From contig JAALGZ010000032.1 in assembly GCA_015227615.1 (NCBI GenBank), positions 1 to 64,000 on the forward strand: a stretch of 64,000 bases of DNA, in the 5' to 3' direction. Positions within the stretch are counted from its first letter, which is position 1, and each line of letters opens with the position of its first letter. The translations under genes and the position numbers were made by a program. This document shows, piece by piece, positions 22,801-31,863 of this stretch. The DNA is from Labyrinthula sp. Ha. Taxonomy: Eukaryota; Sar; Bigyra; Labyrinthulida; Labyrinthulaceae. The notes under the pieces were generated by a model. It was given only the letters and a program-made list of their open reading frames with translations. It was not told the DNA's origin and ran no database searches.

Positions 22801-24715
22801 TTCTAACCCTACTCATTCGGCTCAAAGTCCTACTAAATAGATTTTTCCTGCTATTAACACTCTCTCTATCTAAAGATTTAAACCTGCTTCTGCCGAGTGA
22901 TCTCGCTTGGCTTTTCCTGTCATCCATCCTTCTAGCTGACATTCGATTAAACTCTTTGCTAAACTTCATTCCAGTTTGCAGCATCCCCACACATTCGCCA
23001 GCTCTTGGTCTTTTCAACACATTTGCATCCCACGCGCTTTCAGCACATTTGACTAACCATTCAGGGATATCCAGTTTAACCTGTTTCAACTCCTTTACCC
23101 TCTCTTCCACAGTTTTTTCATCTTTTTGTTCAGATTTCTTGCCTAGTACTATTTTTAAGCTTGGTTGTTTAGCTAGAGCTGTAGGTTCCCAAGAGGGCCT
23201 CTTGCCTTTTGAAATTGCATCTTGTATATTGGAGAATTCTTTGAATGGTTGGGCATTAAGTTGGGTAGATTCCCAGATGATTATACCAAAAGAATAAATA
23301 TCCGATCTTGGCGTCCACGCGTTACTGTCAAGCAATATTTCGGGAGGTTTATATAACCTGAATGATCTCCTAATGTCTTGCGACGGGTTCACACCACCAA
23401 GTCTCTTGTTATGTTGTTGAAATCTAGATGAAGATATAGTCTGATCCCGTAATACTGAGAAGCCAAAAGAACTTAATTTGGCCCAAGGTTTCTTATTCAC
23501 AACAAGGATATTGTCTGGCTTCAAATTCTTATGAATAATATTCCGTGAATGCAAGAACTCTAGGCCTTTAGCGACACCAATTAAGATATAATTCCTTTTT
23601 CGAGATTCTAAAACCTGAATGTCGAGTGATTTTGAATCCGAGCCGATTCCCGGCCCTGCAGTTTTCCTCGGGAGCGAATGTAATAGATCATACAAGGTAG
23701 TTTCGCACAACTCAAGAACTAAATATTTTCTTAGATCTTTGATCATAAGTCCATGCAATTTACAAATGTTTTCATGAAATAGTCCTGATTTCCATTTTAA
23801 GAATTCGCTTCTCAATTCCGCTCTTGCACGGACGCTGAGCTGTGCACTATTTGGGATTGGTTTCAGAGCTACCTCTAGTTGCTTATATTCCCCCTTAGAA
23901 ACTTCACCAAAGGAGCCATTTCCAAGTGATTCGTTCCCTACAATAATAAAATCATTCAAACTTTCAGTTGTTCTTTTTCTCAGCACTTTTTTCACTGGTC
24001 TTTGTTTAAGCTTAACATCGGGAGAAATTGCTTCTTCTCTTTGATCAAGCTTATCTAATAAAACACCATCATCAAATTGTTCGGCTGAAAGCGCTGACAG
24101 CTTTTTGATGTACGGATCTAACTTTCCAAAGTATTTTGCTCTGTCAGATATGATTGTTTCGCTCTCCTTTATCGCCTCCCGAAGCTCTAAAGCAACCTTC
24201 TCAATCTCGGTTTGATCACTTTCAGGAATAGATTTTGCTGCAAAGAGGTATCGTAGAGTAGTGGAAAGTTCCTTCGTGTCCTTAATTATATCATTCTTCC
24301 TCTTCTTTTCAGACAGAATTTGCGCGAAGGGTTTGTCCTTCTTCTCTTTCTCTTTCTTATCAAAGAATTGTACATCCCTTCTCAATCTTCCCCAGGCGGC
24401 ATCAAAATTTTGAGCAAGTTCTCTAACCAGAGCAATCTCTTGAAGTTTTTGAAACTCATCTGCGTTTTGAGGTAGATTTAGACACAACTGGTTCAATATC
24501 GGGATAAACTCATAGAGCCTTGAGTTCACCTTTAACAACTTTTCCTTCTCAACCGATAAATTCTTATCCTTGTGTTTTTCTAGAACTCTTTTTAAACGGT
24601 TAAGAAATTTGTTAAATGTGGCCATACGAGATTTTAAGAGAGGAACTTTGGGGGTGAGATCTCGAAGTGCATCGATGACTTTGAAGGAGTCTGAATATAA
24701 GTTTAAGATTGACAT
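19817..24715 (-). CDS. Large pseudokinase with helical N-terminus and armadillo/HEAT-like repeats
   Basis: 1632 residues in one uninterrupted frame from an ATG. Residues 1-215 are predicted helical and rich in L, K and E. A TKL-like kinase fold spans about 255-580: glycine loop GNGSFGEV (265-272), K285 and E304 present. The catalytic loop reads HKNLKPDN (395-402), so the HRD aspartate is N397, and the DFG motif reads SFG (416-418). Loss of both aspartates makes it a likely pseudokinase that serves as a scaffold or allosteric partner. PPE (457-459) and SDIYSFG (471-477) are conserved. Residues 590-655 form a basic Arg/Ser-rich linker with RS repeats, likely phosphorylated. From about 730 to beyond 1050, helical pairs such as ILGNLAMGN and YGIWGLANFF look like armadillo/HEAT repeats. 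The last 150 residues match nothing I recognise. The N-terminal bundle plus pseudokinase recalls MLKL, which is inference. No intron is needed. Confidence 0.85.
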   Translation of the reverse strand: MSILNLYSDSFKVIDALRDLTPKVPLLKSRMATFNKFLNRLKRVLEKHKDKNLSVEKEKLLKVNSRLYEFIPILNQLCLNLPQNADEFQKLQEIALVRELAQNFDAAWGRLRRDVQFFDKKEKEKKDKPFAQILSEKKRKNDIIKDTKELSTTLRYLFAAKSIPESDQTEIEKVALELREAIKESETIISDRAKYFGKLDPYIKKLSALSAEQFDDGVLLDKLDQREEAISPDVKLKQRPVKKVLRKRTTESLNDFIIVGNESLGNGSFGEVSKGEYKQLEVALKPIPNSAQLSVRARAELRSEFLKWKSGLFHENICKLHGLMIKDLRKYLVLELCETTLYDLLHSLPRKTAGPGIGSDSKSLDIQVLESRKRNYILIGVAKGLEFLHSRNIIHKNLKPDNILVVNKKPWAKLSSFGFSVLRDQTISSSRFQQHNKRLGGVNPSQDIRRSFRLYKPPEILLDSNAWTPRSDIYSFGIIIWESTQLNAQPFKEFSNIQDAISKGKRPSWEPTALAKQPSLKIVLGKKSEQKDEKTVEERVKELKQVKLDIPEWLVKCAESAWDANVLKRPRAGECVGMLQTGMKFSKEFNRMSARRMDDRKSQARSLGRSRFKSLDRESVNSRKNLFSRTLSRMSRVRRGTTLGRSRKSKKRETLQKDFENRLQEDFEAMSEAPKDEAGGIMNMDKLFEDENKSLEEVISDLEEKRQEESQVSFLLEDLVKASRKAKSGVKGEALKILKDVMERFSENPYIQANGIMSLRFMIRQPGMKKRAAVIGFPKLICEAMEKHPDEILVVLFGSLILGNLAMGNKATRRTLYQAGAVETIFDALNQHQDEAALQRYGIWGLANFFRSAKLAVESDSFGEEKTPESKDIMSDETGFLVMKMDELDIITVIVKRLGGWLSSDEESDAALKVLMLLYNILTATTSGIIEGKIFQDIEDSGLVKTVLDTMYNFRTHGRIQEYGCSIISIVSQTPIIEKQLIKNNAIENILETLTAHPQSSKILNTAWKCIYVLVKDGRALPQVLNSMEKDIRRAPKQIHGCTIIKSIAERVNTVYSYSESDEEESSNPFVKYNVIDFLITKVLKKHDAEESTKQVLLEVLKTIAAILKTQPIIYLDSDLFLYDINNPSRTLPLSEMCLIEESLLHRQFLDLNGTEIVYDTFQRNRNSDVMISACLDVLECITNVGRKEKFDLFLDKKLYHRNALDDHPHLLTEVVISGTKFSDSSGILTKALIIARDLCKWDEMRERKDLISAILFSERVTEDERTMVFNKYNSIQLESLKVKDDYRDLKNEQKNYASQLLSRGIPTLVEATMRQQGSDPAIMLLALQILFHLSKDDWGRAQMSERMIFDMVEAVFESYVEHYPDIIRICCLLYERNILCGNCRRTEEDLNIENSRKIKNGEIRAQERFVWESKAFCNLKFDCQNLNRKRCYENFSPKIVQLIFGAIISHQDVTPMVEAASSCLRSIASLSEEALFHVEDAMNGFKALSFEVSVQDEDNEVRKEVDIYHLVPWVKRSMVPEGGSGRHKYETVKENGPRPANLYHSDDKGNTLVSFVPVFGGFNFNQFGYADVDVDKNMHFANYFAEDLEIMERNAAKSRGDYMPEQLDRYGLEAAREKAKEINVLKRDADV

Positions 24716-27700
24716 GGGAAGGGGTTAATGTTGCGATACTTTCGCTTGTGTAACTGGTATTTTGTTGTGATATTGTCTTATACGAAATTTTTGTTGATCT
24801 GTTTCTTCAGTTTGTTTATTTCAATTTTCGCGTTCGTCGGTGAATGAGAGTGACTATTTCAGACAGAGAATAAATTGTTCCTAAAACGAATATAAAACGA
24901 TATTCCTTGATCTAATAATAAGTTATTCAACAAAACCAAATAATGATATTTGGGAAGAGGATGACAAGGAACTGTTACACCGCAGAAAAGTAACAAAAAA
25001 CAAAGAAAATAGAGAAGTGATGTATATTTTTGGAGTATCCATGGTTTTTGTTTCACACTACGGGTGTATCTAAGTTAAAGATGAAGCTCCGATGTTGTAA
25101 TTGTGAGTATTTTCCTAGTCCAAGTGAATGAAGAAGGGGGGGGGGGCTAATCTAGTTGATTGTGGTGATTAGTGATAGATAGAAGAAGAATCAAGCCAGA
25201 GCTTAGCTCCCAACTTTAGATTATATGTTGTTTGTAAACTGCTGAAAAAATTAAGTTGGCTAGAATAAGCAGGAATGGGCCTAACCCGGCTTGAGGTACA
25301 TTAACCTCATTCTTCATGTTGCACTAGCCATACTCAATTTATATAAAAGAATTTGTTAGAATAATCATTAAAAGCCTATGTTTTTTGCACAAATGCTTAG
25401 ATTAACTTTGGTATTATATCTCTCAGAAACAAGTACTATAGGGCTACCTCATAATGTTGACCCAACACAGCATTTTTTAGTAATATTATTATAGTAACTT
25501 CGATTAACATCAACGTTGGTATTATGTTGCATTGTTACTTATGAGTGACTTACATGCGAAAATCCTCGTACACTTGTGGTGTTTTTGTTTGATATAATGG
25601 ACACCTAATTGGCTGTACAAAAATATTTTAAAGGTATAAATGGTTACTTTGGATTGATAGACTCTGATTATATACTGCTAGAAATGTGTATATCGCAATA
25701 ATGATCTGTACAAAAAAAGAAAATTTAGTTCTAGGGATCATGAAATCTTTTGGTCCTGTATCTGAGCGCTGGGGGATGTATATTGAACTAGAGTGTCTTG
25801 CTTCAGTATCGATAACTACATCAGTATCAGTATTATAAATAGCCATTATTTCTGCCAAGTAGTTTTCCTTAGGCAAATTGCTTCGATACCCTTTATTTAG
25901 TGATAGATATAATGTGTTCTAGTGTAGATTTCCGGCTAATTGACTTCAGTTTCAGTCTCAATTTGAAGGTAACTAGTATGGCCATGTAGTTTCTTACTGT
26001 TAAAAATAGCTTCTATTTTTCATATACTCATTTAAAATCAAAGAAAATATGTAATAAATATTATAATAAAAAAATGAATATTAAGAGGTTTTGACATGAA
26101 GGATCATTATTTACGTCCGGTTATGAGCATCCTTATGCAGCAATGTCATAATAGAGTTTGAGCTAATGTGCAATAAGTGCTCATGAGGCCTTAAGAGGTT
26201 CCCCGAAAATACAGATATTACTAAACCTTAGAAAATTCAGTGCAACTCAATGAAGTATGATCAGGAAGAGCAAATAGGTGATGCTCACATAAGAATTCCT
26301 CGATTTTCATCACCAAGACCAGATTCTTGTTCGATTATTATGGATATAACCAACTCACTTTATCCTACCCCACCCTATAATATAAAATAATTTCCTTTTA
26401 TGCCTCCGTCTATTTCACCAGGGAGAGTACCCTTGATTTTTTTCACACCAGTAAGTATTGGGTTTACGAAAAGGCTTCTCTACCATTGAGCCCTTGATAT
26501 TTAGTGAGAACAACATTAATCCAAAGGCCGAAGAGATGCTTAACTTTTTGTTCTTCTGCAATAGAGATACAATAATGAATATATATGTATTTCTACTGTT
26601 ATTCTAACTATGCTAAAAGATAATGATTGAACTTAGAAGGATTACCATCAACCCAGTTACTATAGGTTAAGTATTTTTTCTGAAACCTATCTTCCCCTTG
26701 AAACTTTGAAAAAGCGGAAACCAAAACATAAGATAATATGAGTGCAAAAACATTCCATAATTCTATACCTCACAAAGTGAAATATACCGAACTAGTATAG
26801 ATTGAATTATGAACAAATTTACTAGACAAAGTTGAAAGACATGACGAAAATAACATTGAAAGATAACATATCGCCTTGAAATAGTAAAGATTAAAACGGA
26901 AATAACAGTTCTTAAATGGGGTAAATAGTAATTTCTCTACTTCTAAGATGCCGCTGTAGATTTACTATATAGTGTAACCAAGTTTTCATAAATATGTAAC
27001 TTATTATTACGTACACCAAGAAAAGAAATATGAAACTTTGCCTTTTTAGCTTTGGCTTAGCTAATCATGCCTTTAATGTTATGTAGATATTATCTAATTC
27101 ACCTTCAAGAACATCAAGATTAATAAAGTAGAAAAATTTTAATATGTAGACATTTGTGTTTCTCGATGGATCAAAAATGATTATAATGGCAGTATACTAT
27201 GTTTAAACCTTGTCAAGGTTCTGGTATATATATGGGGTAAGTTTCATTGCTTCCTAAACTTGCTTTGACACCTACAGAAAAAATTCACGCATGATAAAAC
27301 TACTTAATTTTCATTTTGGAAGAAAGTAACAAGGTTTCAAGCATATTACTTTGGGCAATATTTCATTTTTATTTCATAAATCTTTATTCGTACACCTTGT
27401 GGCAAAAACCGGTAGGAAAAAATATGGTGAACAAAAACTATGGGTGAAACATTCTATCAGATGTAGATCATATACTAGCTAACATTAGTATCCAAACTTA
27501 TCATTAAGGCTTCAGTGGATCAAATATTGGGTAATTCTTCGTGTATATTCAAACCAGTCTAACTCCTTGTCTCAAGCTTATCTAATACGTAATCTTGTTC
27601 GATAGCCCTACACATAGCTCTATCAACACAAGGACCCATGTACTACAATTGGATGAATATTTGATATTTTTAATCCTTTGAGATTTACGAAAAATTCAAA

Positions 27701-29302
27701 ATAGCAATTAGCTATATCATCCATTATTTGTTCGTGTCTTGAGAACTTCAAGGTCTATCAAGATTAACTTCTTGCATTAGGTAAAGTTTTCTCTATGAAA
27801 CTAAAATTGGCTACCTTTATCATGGTAGATACTACGCTAGAACCTTAGTTTAAGCCTGGTTTGCATCTAGCATTATTCTAAATGTATCATATAAGTAAAA
27901 TCATATCTTAATAAATGAATACTCTTGCACTTGGGCAATGGATTCATATGAGTAGAAGGCACTCAAATTGATTAAATTAATTTAAAGTAATTTAATCATT
28001 TACAATTGTGCTTCAGGTGAATAGATAATATTTCTTGAAATAAGAGATTAACCTGGGCGTTCAGGTGCACATGAAAACCCTAAACATAGACCTATCCCAC
28101 AACCCGACACAAGTTTTGGGATCGTAGCATATTAAGCTCCGCGGCTAAGATTATTAATGTGCATTTTCATAATGATGTTTCTTGATAGAAATATTCAAAC
28201 ATTAGCTAATTTCTTGGCAAGAAAGACATTCAATAAGATAGGTTTGCACTACAGACGTATTTCAACGTTCTAGGATAAGATTTCATTTAGTTAACAAAAT
28301 TACATAGGAACTGATAATAACAATAACACATGGCATATATGGAAAAACTTTGAAAAATCATCTAGATTCTGGAAATTCAACTGTCCTCAAAGTAAATAGC
28401 GAATGGTGAAATACTTAAATGAAAAAGATAAGGGTTCATATATTATGGATAGCTAAACTAAGATGTTCTAGTTAAGTTAAGGAGCATATAGAGCTTAGCT
28501 CAATACTACTTTTCGAGTTAATCAACCTTGATTCTATTTCCCCAACTGGGGAATTCATTCAATGCAAGTATTATAGGTTTCATTAGCTACACAGTAGGTG
28601 ACAGCTAACCTGTTCAAAATAATTCAAACTTTATTCTTAAAAAATTCTTTCGTCTAGCAGTTCAAGATCATCCCAAAGATTTTATCTTTCTTAAGGTTCC
28701 GAGTTGATTCATTTATATTTCATGAATAATTCTCTTATATATATTATCCTTATTAATAATTATTAAGATATAAAAAAAACAGTTTGATAGATTATTCATA
28801 ACCAAGTGATACTCATTAGAAGATTGGGCCACCTGGCCTTGCGTCAAATGACTCATTCTTATAACGATTATCAATTGATTATCAGAATATATTTAAAATC
28901 ATTTGATAGAAGACAACATTACAATTCTCTTATTAATCATTAGAATCAAATCAAATATCAATTGATTACTGATAAACTTTATCAACTTCTCTGCCTAATC
29001 ATCATACAAATGAAAAAAACACCCTCGGTATCAAAAAAATATATTGTAAAAGAAACAACAATATATACTTGTTCTTGCGTAAGAAGCATCTACCAGTAGT
29101 AAATAGTTTAACGAAACCACGAGATAGAATCTGTTTTACTCTTCGTGCCCGGATTGATATTTCTGTGAAAGTTTCAAATCAATCCAGATTCAAATAAAAG
29201 AGAAAAGAAGACGTTCTTACTGAACATAGAAAGAATTCATTAAAAAAACAAAAGATATAATGAATAAGATAAAGTATTCTGTTTTAGATCAATCTGAACA
29301 AA
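24716..29302. other. Spacer, gene-poor
   Basis: 4.6 kb between the pseudokinase gene start and an LRR pseudogene. It holds a run of 11 G (25136-25146) and two copies of a 13-base sequence containing the palindrome ATCAATTGAT (28870-28879 and 28957-28966). A minus-strand frame at 25628-25876 (82 codons, no ATG at its edge) has fairly regular composition but no family resemblance, and I do not call it a gene. Confidence 0.5.
25136..25146. repeat. Poly-G run (11 G)
   Basis: Eleven consecutive G in AT-rich spacer, about 420 bases upstream of the large pseudokinase gene's ATG (minus-strand gene). Confidence 0.95.
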
Positions 29303-31241
29303 ATGTTGGACCTCATCATAGGAAAACGTGGGCACCTTGCGGTTATCTTGCTTGTTGGTTTAATTTTACTTATCTTCAATCAGGGAGCAGATAAAAGTGT
29401 TCAAAGTGAAAGCATTAAAAATGATGTAGAACTTAGCTTTTAGGATATATGCGCCACAAAAGAAAATGATGAATTTAATCAACTTCTTGTAAAGAAGTCT
29501 GAAGAATCTTCTGATGAAGACCTTTGTTTGAATACATCTGGAATAAGCTTTTTACCAGCTTTTGCTTTTCAATGCAATTACAATTTTAAGCAAACGGAAT
29601 ACAAAAGAAATTTGAAAATATATCTTGAGCAAGATTTAGAACTTAATGAGGATGCCTTCAGAGCAAGTGATGGCAGAGTAAAGAGCAACTGGATGAATAC
29701 TTCTATCGCTCTTATTTTCTTCACCAATGGATATAAATTAAAATTTGGAGACAACACTTTTGGAAGATATATATCCTGGAATACATAATTTCACTCAAGC
29801 TTATATTGAAGTTGTTTCAGAACAAGACTTGGAAATTACAACTGGCTCGAAGAATACTTTAGAAGTACTTTTAATAATAAAGAAAGATATATCAAAAGAA
29901 AATGCTTTAAGTTTACTTCATAAAAAGAACATTCATGAAGAAAAAGATAAGAATATGCTTTATGGTGAGAATCTTATGCAGAAAATAGAGAATTGGAAGG
30001 TTGAACAACTTTCACTTCTTCTGGGTTCAACTCTTCAACTACCAAATAAAGGAAGCTTAACTCAATCTTTAACCATTTTAACGTTGATGTTAAAGGATTT
30101 TGAAATTTCTTCAGATTTTCTGAAACATTATTCCAATTTAGAAAAACTAACTATTTCAAAGCTAATTTCTGTTCCAGAATATGATGGTGAAACAACCTGT
30201 TCATCAATAAAGCAACTTAATTTTGACGGTGGGTTTGGACTATTTATTCCTGATGGTTTTCTGAATTATTTTCCTAATCTTCAACACCTTATTCTGCAAA
30301 ATATGGACTACTTTGAATGTGAAGAATCTTTTAGAAAAAGAACAAAACTTTTAACAAACTATTCTTATAAAACAGACCAAGAATTTTCTACTTGTATTTA
30401 TCTGGATGGTTCAGTTGATCTAACACTATACAAAAACAACTTTTGCACCGTTCCTCAAAAGTATCAGGCTTTTGAGAACCTTATTCGGTCTCATAAGAGT
30501 TATCATGATACCTTTGATCCTTTGCCAATAAGCTGTCTTCCACCTTTCTTTTTTGAAGATGTAGAAATTTCTTTTAAAAAAGAAACATCTATTTCTTTTT
30601 TTCCAGTGAACTTGAACAAAATGTCTCCTAATGCATTTAAAAGTAGAAATGGCTCTTCACTTTTTCCACTTGTAACTTCATTTTCTCTTACTAGTTCTTT
30701 CTTTCGATTTCATGCTGGAATTCTTGGTAAAGAAAGTTTTCCAAATTTACAAAGTATACGAATATCTGGATCGCTTCCAAATAAGTTTTCGCCACAAATG
30801 TTTTTGGGAAATGAAAATCAATTGACTAGTTTACAGATATCTTTAGCAGAAGTTAACAATGAGGAGTTTTTCAAAGTTGTAGTTTCGCAATTAGTTAATC
30901 TTCAGGAAATAAGTATTAGTAGCAGTTTTCTTAATGAAATACCTTCTATTATTAGTTCTCTTTCAGAGTTGAAGATGCTTCAGTTATTTTCTGTAAAAAT
31001 ATATGTTATCGGAGAACATTCTATTTGTGCAGAAGATGGAAGTTCTAAACTTGAAAGTTTTGTTTTTATTAACAGTCTGGATGTAATATTTGAAGACAGG
31101 GTTTTTGAATAATGTACGAGTCTTACTTCTATTAGTATAAGCAGCAATATCTTGAATGAAACAGAAGCAGAGTTTATAAAAAGAACAGGTGCTTGTATTA
31201 AAGAAGGTTGTACATTTAAAACAAGAGGAATGTTTTTATAA
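29303..31241 (+). pseudogene. Membrane-anchored leucine-rich family, copy 1 (broken)
   Basis: A host gene of a family with two more copies in this window. From the ATG at 29303 the product has a short basic start, then a hydrophobic segment (about residues 11-27), then an extracellular-type region with irregular leucine-rich repeats. Blocks shared with the copy at 41264 include LNTSGIS.LPAFAFQCNYNF, ECEESF..R, LDGSVDLT, SCLPPF and SRNG..LF. Alignment to that copy shows three breaks: a TAG at 29441-29443 where the other copies have a sense codon, a frameshift near 29755 and a frameshift near 31108, after which the family C-terminus (N-E-T-E...T-G-A-C) continues to a TAA at 31241. No GT-AG intron of the local size explains them. 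The long middle frame (29745-31112) is otherwise open, so the loss seems recent. Function of the family is unknown; a surface role is inferred from the anchor and repeats. Confidence 0.7.
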
Positions 31242-31402
31242 ACTTATCTTATGTTTTAGAAGAAGAGATTATTTTTCAAAAACCTTTAAGACTTTTGTCA
31301 ATATATACTAAACGCTAAAAACAGCATGATTCAATTTCCAAAGAAAAAATTAAAAAGAAAAACAAATGCAAGTTTTTCTTGCAGTTGAAGAAGCCAACAG
31401 GA

Positions 31403-31537
31403 TATTAAACATATTAGTTGAATAACACTATAGTTTAGAATCGAAATAGGTTGAACCATATTTCTATTATTCAGTCAGGGGTTTAAGGAATAAGGAAAAT
31501 ATAAAATGCGAGTAACTAAAAAGAGTCATTCATAAAA
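31403..31537 (+). repeat. Diverged solo LTR, fossil of a copia-type element
   Basis: About 135 bases that align end to end with the 128-bp LTRs at 51818 and 56249. The start (TATTAAAcATATTA), the central block (TATTATTCAGTCAGGGG) and the end (TCATTCATAA) correspond in order. It is much more diverged from them than they are from each other, so it is an older insertion or belongs to a related subfamily. There is no internal element sequence next to it, so it is a solo LTR. It lies between two members of the leucine-rich family, ending about 14 bases before copy 2. Confidence 0.7.
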
Positions 31538-31550
31538 CAATGCAAATAAA

Positions 31551-31863
31551 TTGGCATCAAAGTTTGCCTTTTGTTTTCATGGCTGGCTTCTCACAGTTGT
31601 AGATTTTGTTGTGTCTATTATTGTCCCTATGAGAAATGAAGTATTTGAAGAAAGCAAAGATGATACTTTGCCTCTTAAATTCAATAAAATTTGTGCGGAG
31701 GAGAAAAGCAGTGACTTATATCTTCTTCTGCTTGATAGAGTTGAAGGGTTTGCCCCAGGGCTATTGACCTTAAGCACATCTGGAAATAGTTATCTTCCAG
31801 CTTTTGCGTTTTTTGTGCAATTACAACTTTAGAAAAAATGGAAACACTTTTAGCTTTGATATT
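31551..31863 (+). pseudogene. Leucine-rich family, copy 2 (truncated)
   Basis: A 5' fragment of the same family as the copies at 29303 and 41264, closest to the latter. It encodes a hydrophobic segment, then PLKFNKICAEE, a leucine-rich stretch and TSGNSYLPAFAF. The frame then shifts by one base (near 31813), while the DNA still matches the 41264 copy through the codons for C-N-Y-N-F and F-D-I before similarity stops abruptly near 31863. No ATG starts the visible frame and about 80% of the gene is missing, so it is a truncated pseudogene. It directly follows a fossil LTR. Confidence 0.7.

Noticed and set aside
20889-23297. Plus-strand frames inside the large pseudokinase gene, one of 242 codons
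   Set aside because: Shadows of the minus-strand coding frame, which carries the recognisable kinase and repeat domains.
25628-25876. 82-codon minus-strand frame with a hydrophobic end
   Set aside because: Its edge is not an ATG, and attempts to add an upstream exon through a local-size intron gave the wrong frame.
29428-29443. GTAGAA...TTTTAG as an 18-base intron in LRR copy 1
   Set aside because: Far shorter than the other introns, and the aligned copies keep equivalent residues there, so the TAG is a substitution in an exon.
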